A program made the position numbers and the translations under genes. Shown piece by piece: positions 49,107 through 61,870 of a stretch of DNA of 64,000 bases (positions are counted from its first letter, which is position 1; each line of letters opens with the position of its first letter). Source of the stretch: Plasmopara viticola (taxonomy: Eukaryota > Oomycota > Peronosporomycetes > Peronosporales > Peronosporaceae); assembly GCA_001695595.3 (NCBI GenBank), contig MBPM02000078.1, forward strand, positions 248,001-312,000, written 5' to 3'. The notes beneath the pieces were generated by a model. That model did no database searches, was not told where the DNA came from, and saw only the letters and a list, made by a program, of their open reading frames with translations.

Positions 49107-49228
49107 TTGAGCTTCCTAATAGGAATATGGGTCTTCATTTACAACCTTGCAATGTGGTGAAAACCTTTGCTTTCAGTGGTCGTAATAAATGAAGTACTTT
49201 TGGGCTAAGGGCAACGGCGACAGTCTAG

Positions 49229-49233
49229 CCAAT
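49229..49233 (+). promoter_or_regulatory. CCAAT box upstream of the cytochrome b5 reductase gene
   Basis: CCAAT in the context TAGCCAATCAGC, 94 bp before the ATG at 49327. The position and flanks fit a CCAAT box, but a five-base match alone is weak evidence. Confidence 0.35.
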
Positions 49234-49326
49234 CAGCAAATTATTATCTCTCAGGTGCTCTTCGAGTTATAAAACGGGTCAATTATTAGAAGTTTTGCCG
49301 CCTTTAAGCCAAGAAATATACTTACA

Positions 49327-50217
49327 ATGCTCTCATCTAAGCTTCGCTTGACCTATAGCCAGCCCTTTATCAACGTTGCTTCCGTGACCGCGATGGTATC
49401 TGTCGTGGGCGTTGCTAGCTTCTCGACCGCTGCACGCAATGCTGAGGAACCCAAGGTAGCGCTGAACCCCAAGGAATTTCGCTCTTTTAAGGTGGCCAAG
49501 GTGGAAGATGTGACTCACGACACTAAGCGCTTAGTTTTCGCCTTGCCTAGCAAGGAGCATGCGATGGGTATTACCGTTGCCAGCTGTTTGATGGCTAAGG
49601 CAAGCGTAGATGGCGAAAATGTAGTGCGCCCGTACACGCCCACTAACACAAATGCCGAGAAGGGAGAGCTCGAGCTCGTTGTTAAGGGCTACCCAGATGG
49701 CAAACTGAGTAAGCATATCGTCAATTTGAACGTGGGTGACGAATTAGCGATGAAAGGACCATTTCATAAGTTCGAGTACAAGCCAAATATGTACAAGAGC
49801 ATCGGATTTCTTTGCGGTGGCTCTGGCATTACCCCGGCATTGCAGGTAATTAAAGAAGTTTGCCGCAATCCAGACGATTCGACACAAATAGTGCTAGTCT
49901 TCTGCAACCAAACTAAAAAGGATATTATCCTCCGCGATGAGCTGGATGCGCTACAGTACATGTATCCGCAGCTTCAGGTTCATTATGTTTTGAGTAAGGC
50001 TGAAGGAGATTGGGAGGGCTACACAGGCTACTTGACCAAAGAGATGATTGAAGAGCTATTACCTGGTCCATCCGATGAGAACTTAATTGGTGTATGTGGC
50101 CCGCCCCCCATGATGGACGCTATCTCGGGTAACAAGAATCCCGACCGAACCCAGGGCGAGCTCAAGGGTTTGCTTAAGGAAGTGGGCTATTCTAGCAACC
50201 AGGTATACAAGTACTAG
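49327..50217 (+). CDS. NADH-cytochrome b5 reductase, probably mitochondrial
   Basis: Intronless, 296 residues, normal length for the family. It transfers electrons from NADH through FAD to cytochrome b5. The FAD-binding RPYTPT motif is at 101-106, followed by the GKLSKH segment at 125-130 (the usual G-x-(M/L)-S element). The NADH-binding GGSGITP is at 164-170 and CGPPPM at 257-262 near the C-terminus. Residues 1-38 hold basic and hydroxylated residues plus a hydrophobic stretch (VTAMVSVVGVASFS), which fits a mitochondrial targeting or outer-membrane anchor sequence as in yeast Mcr1. It follows the coiled-coil gene on the same strand by 220 bp and converges with the next gene. ATG at 49327 is the first Met in frame. 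Confidence 0.93.
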   Translation: MLSSKLRLTYSQPFINVASVTAMVSVVGVASFSTAARNAEEPKVALNPKEFRSFKVAKVEDVTHDTKRLVFALPSKEHAMGITVASCLMAKASVDGENVVRPYTPTNTNAEKGELELVVKGYPDGKLSKHIVNLNVGDELAMKGPFHKFEYKPNMYKSIGFLCGGSGITPALQVIKEVCRNPDDSTQIVLVFCNQTKKDIILRDELDALQYMYPQLQVHYVLSKAEGDWEGYTGYLTKEMIEELLPGPSDENLIGVCGPPPMMDAISGNKNPDRTQGELKGLLKEVGYSSNQVYKY

Positions 50218-50491
50218 CCCGTAAAGCTCCGTCTGGATATCCATACTTCGAAATGTGGGAAGCGGCTTGCTTGTGCAAAAACTTGGCTTTCTTATGCTTG
50301 TGCTTCGAACATAGTACTTTGGTAAAGCTTAATACTGCAATGTGCACTGCGACTTTGGCTTACTGTTACACTCAATTTTATAATGCAACGTTAAAGAGGA
50401 ACTGTTAAAACTGGTCGATCTTCGAACACTATCGCAAAGCATCATAATTAACATGCGACTTCACTTGGCACAGCCCCTACTTGACACTTTT

Positions 50492-51893
50492 TTACACCTC
50501 TGAGAGTTGCGCCGTCTCCAAGTGACCCGTTTGGTTCATGTAAGTGAGCTGCACATTCCCAACACTGTCGACCTCCATGGCTGTGAGGCCGCAGTGGTTG
50601 TAGCGCATGCGTCCCCACGTACCATCCGGATCCACGCCCAACGCCTTGCACACGAACCAACGAATTATATTGGCGTGGCACACAATAACACGAAACCGGT
50701 CATTCATACGGGTTTGCGTCGAGCGTACACCAAACGTTTCGGTGTAGTATTTTTGGTCCTCCTCACTCAGCTCATGCTCCTCCATTTCCAAGTCCTGCGG
50801 AATCAAGTGTCGAAACATTGTTCGGTAGGCAAGTTTCAAGCGAGCGCAATCCGCCACCATATTGTCCAGCTTCTCTCGCGCTAATTGCTGGCGATTGCCA
50901 TTTGGCAATGGATTACCTGGCCACGCCTCACGAAAAAGCTTGTTTTCAATAAATTGTATCGATTCCGGAGGAAACGCTTTGCCAATATGTTCCGCCGTTT
51001 CGACTGCACGACGAATTCCACTATGGTACAAGGGAAATTTTGGGTACCGCTTAAGTACCATTCGCTCGGACAGGTATTTATGCAGAAACAAACCCGTCGC
51101 GCGAGCCTGGTCCGCGCCGAACCCGGTCAATGGGCCGTGTATGTCCATTGTTGGTGTCTGCGAATTAAAATAGTGGCCGTGGCGTACCAAGATAATGTGT
51201 GTCGTGCGGCTCTGGTCAACCAGTGACAAGTCAGAAGTTGGCTTTGCAATGTAGGCCTCTGCCGCCACCGCGATAGCCGTCATCCAATCCATCAAAGTCT
51301 GCACGTCAGGTGCGCCAAGAGTACGAACACTACCATTGGCGAGCTTGATGCTGATGAATAGATTATCCTGCCGCTCCACAGTCGCACCTGCTACGTCCCA
51401 AGTGCCTTTTAACGCGCCATATCGCTGCTGGCTATCGATAGTGTAGTACGATAGCTCTTGTCCTCGTAGCACAAATATACGCTACGACAATTGGTCACAA
51501 ATAATTTTAGTCAGCAATTGCGCGTAAGGTCAAGCTATAATGTATGGCAAGTACCCATACGTTTTTCCAAGACTGAAACCCAGTCTCGCCTTTCTTGGTA
51601 AGTTGACTCTCCATGAGTACGTCCTTTGAAAACATCTGCACACGGGCGTCGTGCAGCTTGGACTCGGAAAAATGATTGCTCAGGTCTTCAACTACAGTTG
51701 GTCGCAACATTGAAGACGGACGCATGATAGACGCCATAAAGGACGGCCGAGCGCCTTGACTGTCACCGCGAAGCCGTGAGGCGTCCATACCGGTGCTGTT
51801 GGGCAAAAGGTAATTGACGGTGGACAGACGCGAGTTGAGCATATGCGATGGACGCACCCCTTCCTCAGCTTGTGCCGGTGACACCACTTCCAT
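50492..51893 (-). CDS. PH domain plus histidine phosphatase (phosphoglycerate-mutase superfamily) protein
   Basis: Two exons: 51893-51555 and 51481-50492. The open frame continues upstream to a stop at 52013-52011 but has no ATG before 51893, so either translation starts at 51893 (442 residues) or a further 5' exon exists. A PH domain spans about residues 95-200 (QLTKKGETGFQSWKNVW then RIFVLRGQELSYY, closing with LMDWMTAI). The histidine phosphatase domain follows: RHG at 213-215 (phospho-accepting His214), Arg270 in SGIRRAVETA, acid/base Glu298 in FREAWPG, and His382 in VIVCHANI. The layout suggests a membrane-lipid-targeted phosphatase related to PGAM5-type enzymes; substrate unknown. It converges on the b5 reductase gene with 274 bp between stops. 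Confidence 0.85.
51482..51554 (-). other. 73-bp intron inside the PH domain
   Basis: Donor GTACTT follows ...AAAACGTATGG and acceptor TGTCGTAG precedes CGTATATTTGTGC. Removing it joins W-K-N-V-W to R-I-F-V-L-R-G, the expected beta-2 strand of a PH domain. It is phase 0 and contains in-frame stops if retained. Confidence 0.85.
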
Positions 51894-52013
51894 CCTTGCT
51901 TCCGCAATTTTGACTCGGTTCAGCGCCGAAGATGCAGCAATGCTGCGTGTGTTGCTGTAATTAAGAAGCAGCTGTTGATGTTGTACTGGCTTGTATTGCA
52001 ATTTGCTACTTCA

Positions 52014-55000
52014 GTGATCAGAATTGCTACTTACGTACTACTTCGATAATAGCTCACCCTTAAGTTACGGTGCAATAATTGCATAAAGAGTACCCTGTAG
52101 CTTGAGATGGTGATACAAGGAGACAAAACCGACTGGAGTCTCTTTTTTCTCGTATTTCGCGTCTTTTGTACATTTGTGTCATCACGTCAGAAAAATTAAC
52201 CACAATTAGAATTTTGTAGTAATTTGAACAAATTGCGCAGTAGGATATGTAAGATTCGGGCGGATTTTAGACGTTGGACAACTAAATTTGCGTCCAATGT
52301 TCAGCTCCGATGGACTACAGCTACCTCTACGCAAAATAAAATATCTATAGATGGTGCAAAGACGGAAGAAGCACACAATTCTGTCGACACTTTGTGCCAG
52401 ATTGAAAATTGACACGTGACTAAAAAGTTACGAAGGCTGCAGTTTCTTGCGGTACCGTGTTCAAAATTTCAAAACTTAAACAAGCACAACCGCTAAGTAT
52501 ATTTAGTCGACAGTCGCTTTAAGTAAATTTTCCGTCGCTTGCATCTCTCCTTGTGCTGCTTGGGCTTTAATTTTCGAGCATATAGCGTAAAGTTCTGGAT
52601 TATGTAATGTACGCACGATAGATGTGGGTATAGACGGCAGAGATGCTTTAAGCTTACGCTTTTTTCATAGGGGATTAGGCTCGAAATTGTATTTCGTTAT
52701 TCTACTTGCAAGCACCAACTTGTTATATTGTTATCTCGCTTTTTATGTCGACATTAGGATGCTGCATCAATAAAACCATTTTATTTTAGTCATTTTTGGT
52801 GTATAACTTTGAAGAAGGTTTATTTCTACAATAAATTTATTTTAAGTGCAAATTAAACGTTCTTTTTGTCCTATTTAACATGGTCTTCGCTTAACAACTT
52901 TTCAGCAGCTTGGAGACGACATAAACGCAACTCGGGGTATCGTTTAAGTTTGTTTGACGGTAAATTTCTATGCACAAGTTGTTCTGTTTGAACTTGAGCA
53001 ACGGCTTGCAACCTTTACCATGTTTGTGTGTACACTGGCACTTTGGTAGCTACATCGGCTGCCCAATATAGTTAAATTCATTGTTGACTTTTAAGCTACA
53101 CAATCCTTTTAGGCAGAAAGGTTTGCAAAAACTTGCTACTTTTGCAACCGGTCATAACATTATATTGCGACTGATGGGGCGAAACGTGCGTTAGTTACAT
53201 CTCTGCGATCTACTCCTGTGCCGACTACGATTATAATATATCAAGAAAGGCCTCAACGGGACAAGTTGACTCTAGCGTAACATATGAGCTCTAGACCTAG
53301 ACTAACGCGATGTACAGGCGAATCTAAGAGACTCAGCCAGTAGAATCTTCGAGTCTTGTCACACCATCATACATCAATACTCTAAAAGCATTTGTCCACA
53401 GTAAAGAAAGTGCTTACGTTCACTTGGTCTTATTCCCTTCGATTTATTGGCTTAGATGCTGAAATGCATTGCTGTGATGTCGGAACATTTCGACTATGTC
53501 ATGCTAAAGTAGTATTTCAAGCAAATTATATCCTGTGATAATAAATCAAAGTTGGCATTAAATTAATAAAGATGAGCTGCCAAGCCATTAAACGAATATA
53601 AGGCGTATACAACTTTTGTAGTCTAAAGTATTGCGCTAAGCAAGCGTCACAGACTACACTTTGACGTGAGCATTTTCAGGGTAACGCGTAAATAGGTAAA
53701 CACGATTGTTTTGCGTAGAATTTGTCTATTTTTCGGAGCACGCCGTTTCTATTTTACCAATTTAAATTTTGTCGATTGACGATCTCAAAGCCGCTTCACC
53801 CCGATTATTGCTTGCTACTGATTTGGACGTAATTGAATTTACCATTGATCTTTAGCCTATCCTCCCTGCAATTCTGCTTGTAAAGGGGCGAGAGTGGCGG
53901 ATGTTACAAGCAAAACGCAAAGAGATTTCCCAGACAGCAAAGCAGACTTCGTGTCAATAGTCGGACTGGTGTGATCTGTCATAAATCCCTACTCTTGTTT
54001 AACTTTTAGTAAATTAGCCCCCCCTTTGGTAAATGGCTGAATTTAACAAAAGCATCTTAATACGTTACGCCGTGTGCTCCCTATAATTATAATTATATTC
54101 ATGAAGTCCGCGCTTTCTTTGCTCGCAGCTGAAGAAATGTAAGCGCTAATGGAGCGTGAGCGCTGGTAGAATTAGGAATTTGCCGGAATGAATGTTGCTA
54201 TCTTACGTACTCTGAAGACATGAGACACTGTGGTGAACAGCTTTACGGGTGAAGTTTCGTCTATTACCTACTTAGAGTGCGTATGCATAGCGTACCTGAT
54301 CGGCTGTGTTGCCTGCCGGAAACAAGATAAATAATTTACTTGAGCTCCTTTTTAGCTAATTGTCGCTATTTTTACTTGCAATCTCGACTTTATGAAGCGG
54401 CTTTATCATTTAACGTCTCAATGTTATGATGTAGGCAGTGCAGATATTAAAGGACGACTTTTCTGGTGTCATCACATGATAGTGCTGCTTAGCGACTTAT
54501 ATTCATATGACTTGTAGCAATCACGCTGAAGCCTTTTCCAGTCATATCCGTTAATATGGCTGGTTCCACGTGTCTGCAGGGCCTGCGAGCCCATAGGCAC
54601 TAAACACTTATCCTTTCCGAGAGCCTGATCGCTTAAGAATGCGGTTTCTCCAAATGTTTGCTCAATTTTGGTCCTGGTTTTTCGCGAAAAAATTCTCCAA
54701 TTCGGAGATGCATATATCTAGGGCGATCGCCTTGTTGGCGACCAATAGAGGTCTCTGTGCATTGGCTTTCAATACGTTATCAGAATCTTGCCATCCAGCG
54801 TGCGAGACGAAAGTTGCGCTGAAAAGCGTTGCAGTCGGGTTCTTAAAAAGTCTTACTTGTCGTGTAGCCCATACGTGCGTGTTGACTCTACGCTCAGGAC
54901 CTTCGAGCGCTAAGGAGCCTCTCCTTTGATGCTAACCGACGGTCACGTCCAAATTAGATCGTCCGTGTCGTATTGATTTTAATGATTGACATTGTTGAAA

Positions 55001-58000
55001 ATGCTTGTAGACTTTGAGAGCGTGCAGCAAATCACTGATAGATGGCGAAGCAGCTTAAAGAAGCCTTCTCAGGCGCCAGTGAATAAATTGTGGTCTTTAC
55101 CTAAATTAAAGAAATGCGCCTTGTCAGTTATCTTCACCATCACCCGGCTCTCGATCAAATTCATTTCAAGCTTATATATAATGCGACCATGTGGCTTCTT
55201 AAAAGTCTGGTAGGATTTAAAGCTTCAATCGCAAAGTCATGCACTTAATTTGCAAGACTTTATGCATTTGAGGAGTAATGGCCTATTGCATTGACTCAAC
55301 TTTTCCGCAGAACCCAACCCGATGAATCACGACTTATACCGCAATTCGCGATGCTTCATCAACGATAATGGCATACAAATAATGGCAAGGTTTCACTTTT
55401 CGTTCTTGTAGATAAAGCTAATCCGAAGACGCTCGTCTTGCTTGATTTAGCTCTTGTTGGCTGGATCTGTACCTCTTCACTTTTAGAATTCACGTTGCAA
55501 CGACGCGTCATCAGATAGTCCGGAGATGCCCCTTGCCAAGCTTACGAGCACGAACACCGCGCCATTAATTGTCGATTGAAAGCGGGGAAAGAACTTCAAT
55601 AACTGTGTGGGTTTGCTAAGGGTCTCATCTTGCAAATTCATAGGTGGGATGGCTCACCCTTATAGTGGCTCTTGACTTAGCTGTATTAACTAATTTGGTT
55701 ACTCTGTCTTGTGAGGACGTAAAGCGAAAAATGTACGCTGTATTGAGATTTTCAGACGGTGAAGTCGATTAAATTGTATCCAATACTGACACCAGTGGGG
55801 GAAAGTACTCTGCTGGGGAAAAATCAAGTCCTCATAATTTTTGGCGACATTATTATCTACTCCTGAGAGTCAGATAGCTTTGAAAGGTGCAATGAACAGC
55901 AGTGGAATGCTGGCTGTCCTTACAAGCATTTCGAAACTTAATTGACTCGGAAGTGTCTACAATTTTGCGCGCCTGTAAACGATTATGATAAATTGAGTAG
56001 GTCGACATATGATCTAAACGAAACCGACGAAAGAGTAGTTTTGACCTAACTGATAAAAGTACGGCTCAAGATGTTCCTTGGGCCGAAAGAGACGTGATGC
56101 AAAGTTTGACTTTTGACATCATGAAACCATTTACCGTGCTTGACATGCATATGCGAATAGCTGGCTTGGCCTAGGTACCTCTACTAAAAATTTCACGATT
56201 CAATTTTCGTCTTCTCGATGTCTGCTCAAAGCTATGGCTTCATTCATAGCGGCTGATGACTTGCCGCAAAGGCACATTTTGGACGTTGAAGGAGAATAAA
56301 GTTATTGCATAACTAAAAAGCTTTGCGTTAGGTGGGCTCCATTAGACTACAAGAGCAATCTCGTGATCCGGCGGTAATACTATAAATGGTGTGTCTCTGA
56401 ATACCACATCTGAGTATTCATTTGATCAAAAAGCCGAATCCTTTTGAATCCTTACCTCGAGGTGCAACTTTCCCTTCCTCTGATGATATTCCGAGACGTC
56501 TATGTCTAAATGAAGGATACACGAGAAATTATCATACATCTTCTGAGACGGCGTTTAACATAGCCAAGATTTCAGTCACTTTGACTGCTTCGAAGGTCAG
56601 CAAGTCAGACAATGCCTTAAATGCAGCGTGCCGCCGTTACCCGACAACCCGTTGTACTATCCATTTTCACGTGGATAAGCGTTTTTTTGTCAAACACGAA
56701 GTACAAAAGACTAATTTGTATTGCACCCCTTTTCTCTCTCTTGCGATTTGATGCTATTTGCTTTTGGTGGTCCACCTATGGAGATGTGGACATATTATGC
56801 TTGCGAGCACACGCTATCCGCTTGTGGAACAGCATTACCTGCGGTTGTGCTAACTTACTGATTTCAGGAGTGATGCTGTCCATATTTAGTGTTGTAAGCG
56901 TCTTCGGCAGCCAGAGTTGTCAGCAAAGATTCTTTTCCCGCAAAGAAGGACTGAAAGACGCTGTTTTGGTAAGATACCAGAATATTCTTTTGCTCGGTAT
57001 GAACGATTTATCTTATACGCAGATCGCGATTTTGTGTCACCCTTCAATCAAGACCTGATATGAACCTATTTTTAAATAGAAACCGAACTTAATCTTCACT
57101 GAAATCATTTCTTGGTATTAATCTTTTTACTAACACGCATCAGCATCTCCTAGACCATGTACTGCTTTTTCAACTCCTCAGTATTAATACTGCCTTCGAA
57201 AAACATTTATTGACTTTTATATCAAAATTTTAACGGCCTACGGAGGTCGCTTACTTCATTTACACCAAGCCTTTCAAAGCAAGTTACAGGTCGCTTCGGT
57301 ACCAACAGCACGTGAGCTTCATCTCATTCTTCTCCATAAGTTAATGAAGAACATTAGACAATCGGTCTAAGCGCAAACAACAGCAAGTTTAAATGACCCA
57401 TTGGTGAGATATGCCAGCTTTATGTTGCTCACAGGTCCATCAAGACTTGGGAATCCTTATGTCCATATATCCTTATCAGGAAGTCGATTTTTTTTTATCT
57501 CTATGTACTTCACAACGTCCACTCATAGCATTTTGCGTAACTGAAATCACCATTGTACCTCATACCGCTTGGCCGCAAAGGTCAAATCACTAAAAAATAT
57601 TCAGGTTAATCAAATTTTTTGCCGTACGCACCTAGTGCATTATTGGGGTCTGATAAGTACAAAATTTTATATCTGCATAAGCACACTGCGCTGTTTATGA
57701 ACGAATCGTTAAACCAAGCGCATACTCGCGCTGTTCACCGGCCCCGCACTGTCTAACATGAGAACAGCTGATTATAAATATTATTATTACGACCTTTTGA
57801 GCCCGAAGACGAAGACTAAGCTCTGCTCATGAGTCTGGGACTATTATCGTGTCTTTATTGACCCGATGATGTATAACGTCACACTCACAGGAGCCAAATA
57901 CATGCAAACCTGGTCTTCACACATTCCGTGCATGCGAGCTATCATTGCACTCGCTGCGCACCGCACGCACTCCGATCTTAATCTGATCAAAATCTGGTAG

Positions 58001-60600
58001 CTAATAGGTCAATATTTGCGGCTTGTAACCTCGGTGAGGCACAACAGCACGAGGTTTAGTCAAAACACACTAGGATTTGCCGGGATCATGTCTCACGATC
58101 TGATTTGTTTAGCTCAATAAGCTAAAATTTTCGACCCACAAATTATCAGCGGAAAGCACACCCATCTTTTACGGGCAACCGAGATCGTTCGGCGGCTAAA
58201 AAAACGCCAGCAATGAAAATTCTCAATATAGTGCTCAAGAATTATAAAACACCTAAGGATGATAACGCTTATTGATTGCAGCGACGCTTTTTGCCTATAC
58301 TTAGGAATAGCTTCTGCAAAGTCGATGTGCAACAGAAGCGGTACCTTTCGTACTGGTTCTCTCAGCCAAAGAATTGGCGTAGAGGGCTAGTAGACTGTCG
58401 TTCTGCGACCTGTAGTCACAACATCATAGTCCTACGATCGCTAGTCTTCTAGGTCCCCAAGAAAAACTCTGCACATGGCAACCCTTCTTTTACTTCCAAA
58501 CATCATGATAGAAAGTAATTACAACGTCATAACAGTCTTTCCGAAGAAGGGTCATAAACACTTACGAGAAACTGGGGCGAGGATTCTCATCTACACTGAG
58601 CTTGAATTTAAAGACGACATCGGACTAGAATGCTCTTTGAGTGTCTCCATCGAGGACTGAAGCTGAAGAACGATTTTAAGCGCCATGCTTTTCGATAATT
58701 CTTGAAACCAGCGTCTAGTGGACGCATTTCAGGAGTTGGTGAGCTGTAACCTCGACTATCAGTGAGCAATTAAGGCACTGGATACCACAAACTGAATCTC
58801 CTTACGGATTATCCGCGCAAACACTGAGAAACACGTATTCTACAAGGCAATCCAATCGCCCTGTTCTACTATCTGTCTGCAGAACGCCCTCTGTCGCCAT
58901 GTCCAGTTTGGTGCTAAGCGTCCTTTTATACTATTTTAAAAAGCCCATGTAGAAGGGGGCTCCGTCCGAGACAAGCGACTCATAGCGATAAAGACGTAAT
59001 TGAGGAGCGGTAAATCCGCCATCGACCGTATCGGGTATAGCAGCTAAATAAGCCATCTAAATGATCAACAGAAACCAATAAAAGCAAAGCTTTTTCGACA
59101 AGATAAACTCAAAATTCCTACTGATGGACTGTCAGCAATTTAGCATTACTGGTGACCAATGAGGCGGCCACTTTCTGCGATGGTTTGATCCGCTTGGGTA
59201 CTTTACATGTGCACATATATGCAAATTTCTTCATACAACATAGACTGTCAAAACTGAAAGTTTCCAAGCCATACGTCTTCTCTCAACTAAAATGATCGCC
59301 AAAAAGAGTACTGTTTAAGATATTACCGACAAGTGTTAAGGTACCTTAACTACCTCTTAATTCATCAGCTTGGCTTCCACCAAAAGTATGTTTTTTTGCG
59401 CTATACCGCACGAGTTTGTTTTATCCGAGTCTTCGAGAACATTGCTTCCTAGAGCCTTAGTAGAGCTACGCACGTGTCATCTCACGCAGACGCAGCACAA
59501 ACTAGGTTCGCTACAGATGAGGAACTGAGACAGCTCAAAGTCCAGGCGGCTCGATAGCGCATTATTCAAACATTCTGCTCTCTCTTTCAGCTCATACCGC
59601 ACCCCGATGTAATACTACGTGGGAACGAAAAGCCAACTGATCAGTCTCTACAAGTAGTTCGGCATTAGTGTCGCAGTAACGCATTAATTTTGTACCGACT
59701 TTAGATGGTTTATCGCCTAGCAGGTGAGCACTAAATTTGACAAGAGCATACTCCATCACACGTAGCTGTTTGACGTGGACAAAAAAATTGCTTAGCACTT
59801 TAAATCTGACGGTGTTTGATCGCGATATGGTGATCTCGCCCTTCGACGGCAAGTTGCAGCAGTGCAGGGCCAACATAAAAATATATAGCATCTCAGACGA
59901 CTTGAAAGGTCGCTTATTTATAGTATGTCTTGAGTTGGCATCTCCACCATAGTTTCCTGAAACTCGGCTAATGCCTCTTGGTATTATCGATTTTTAAACC
60001 CATATAATCTCATTTGTAAAAAATAATCGGACATTGGTCTCGCCATTTCTGCGCAAATTGCATTGTACTTATGCAAACGAATGGCCAGACCAAGCCACGT
60101 CTCTAATTTTTCTTCTTCTATGGGCCGTCGAGCTCATAATTTCATAGAAGAAAGCGAGATCTGCCCGAAGCCAAAGTTTTTCGACAAAGAAGCGTTGATA
60201 AAAAAAATTCTTTGACGTCAAAGATGCACTTATTGGCATCCACGTTAAGCATATATGTGTTCATGCACTCAAGCACCGCCTGCAATAAATAATGCGATGT
60301 TTATGTTCGTCTTTCCTGTGTGACAATGAGAAAAAGATGTCGTAAAAGTCTGTCTTTTTGGAACTCTAAATCATTGCGTCACTAGACGCATATCTACCGC
60401 AGGCGCGACGAAAAACTAATGGAGACTTGTAGAGGATAATATCTAATGTTCTGACCGTAGTCAACGATGATCACCTCCTCGAAATAGGAGGCAACAGTAC
60501 CTAGCAACTTATTTGAGTGCACCGTTAAATATACTCCCCGCCAAATAGATTTGCGGCATATCCTAAGAATTGGCCTTTGCACCGAAATGTTGGCAGCAAT
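52014..60600. other. Gene-poor region without supported features
   Basis: AT-rich DNA with only short open stretches on both strands. The longest, 56621-57058 plus and 59592-59891 minus, lack motifs I recognise and show no splice-consistent partners. It is probably old decayed transposon sequence, but I could not assign any family. There is no similarity to the 9 kb units. Confidence 0.4.
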
Positions 60601-60864
60601 TTACGATTCGTAAGCGTGTACGATGCGCCAGTTGGCATTCACCTTCTTACACTTGTTGTTGGCATAGAAGAAGGCAAACCATATTTTCAAACCGTTTCCG
60701 TCTCGCGTTCTGCACAAAAAATGAGTTGATGTCACCAAATCACCGCTCAAGGGGCTCCAACTTTTTACCGACGATTTTGCGCCGGACATATAGTGAGCAC
60801 CGTCCACGAATCTCTCTTCGTGAACAATTAGAACCGCGCGTTCGACGTCTTCGCCTACAGCCAA
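60601..60864 (-). pseudogene. Possible relic of a small-barrel (NTF2/SnoaL-like) enzyme, weak
   Basis: An 87-codon stretch without an ATG at its end. The last 45 residues alternate hydrophobic strands (LVTSTHFLCRTRDG, LKIWFAFFY) and end in NWRIVHAYES then a stop, the way NTF2-like folds close. There is no N-terminal part. This could also be chance. No neighbours support it. Confidence 0.2.
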
Positions 60865-61240
60865 ACATACCTTGCAGTAAAGTAAAGGCTGTTTTTGTCA
60901 CTTAGTGAAGGCACGATCATTAACAGAATCTTGATTTTAAAGGCTTAACTTGAATATACCAGGACGAGCATCACTCAGGGGATCACGTGCCACTCCGCGT
61001 ACATCGCACGACCTCGCTCTTGATGCCTTTACGATAAGCAAGCTGAGCCACTCACGACATGCAAACAAGTGCTGTAATCTACGGACACAGATCGGTGGTT
61101 TGCATTCCTCTTATCGCGCAGTGTCGTACACCGTTCACTTGCTAGTGCTCATTGTACTTATCAATTACTTCACACACTCTATCCCGCTTGCCACTCAAGC
61201 GTTTATACTTTTAACATATTTATTTTATGACCAAAATTCA

Positions 61241-61870
61241 TCAACGATAAGTTTGATGCGGCGAAAGAGTGCGAAGTGATGTCAAAATGGAACGAATTTT
61301 GCTCACTTCTACTCTATCGGGCGAATGACAAGCAAGTCCCAGCGCTTTTATTGCTATTACCCGAATGTTTACGTCAGGTAAATGAACGTTTATTACATTA
61401 TTGCTTGGCCTCGATGAGCTCAGCATGAAGTTTAGAATCTGCCAGCTCCATAGCAATGTCTTTAATGCATATCCGTGCTTTGTCGGTAACACAGAAAATG
61501 AACACCTAGGTACTATCTTTTTGGGCTATCCCAATTGAACGCACTCCTTAAAACGTCTAAGAATGTCGATTAGCTATTCAAGCGCTAGGCAAAAGATCAA
61601 AGGTAACTTAACTTTCTGCGCGCATTTCGTGGTGCGTTAGCAAATTCGTTGCTCGAGTAAAGTAATTCATTTAGAATGCATTCACTCGGCCCGAGCCTTG
61701 TCGTCAATCGACAGTGGACTGTCATCATTAAATTCAAGGTCCAGAACATCATGCATCCGTGAGCAATGCTTCCGCAGCGGTGACCAGGGACAGGCATAGG
61801 CATATTATGTCTTAATTCCAAGCGACGTAAATATTAGTATTGGCCTCGACGCGAAGCACAATAAATAGCA
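61241..61870 (-). pseudogene. Possible HEAT-repeat (condensin CAP-G-like) gene relic, weak
   Basis: On the minus strand a piece near 61492-61400 reads VTDKARICIKDIAMELAD and, after a frame change, LPDVNIRVIAIKALGLAC follows near 61390-61325. The second piece has the D-x-x-(V/I)-R-x-x-A-(V/I)-(K/R)-x-L-G-L pattern of HEAT repeats in condensin subunits. A further fragment near 61780-61700 is acidic. Frames shift and no splice sites were found to join them, so I call a pseudogene fragment, not a gene. Confidence 0.25.
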
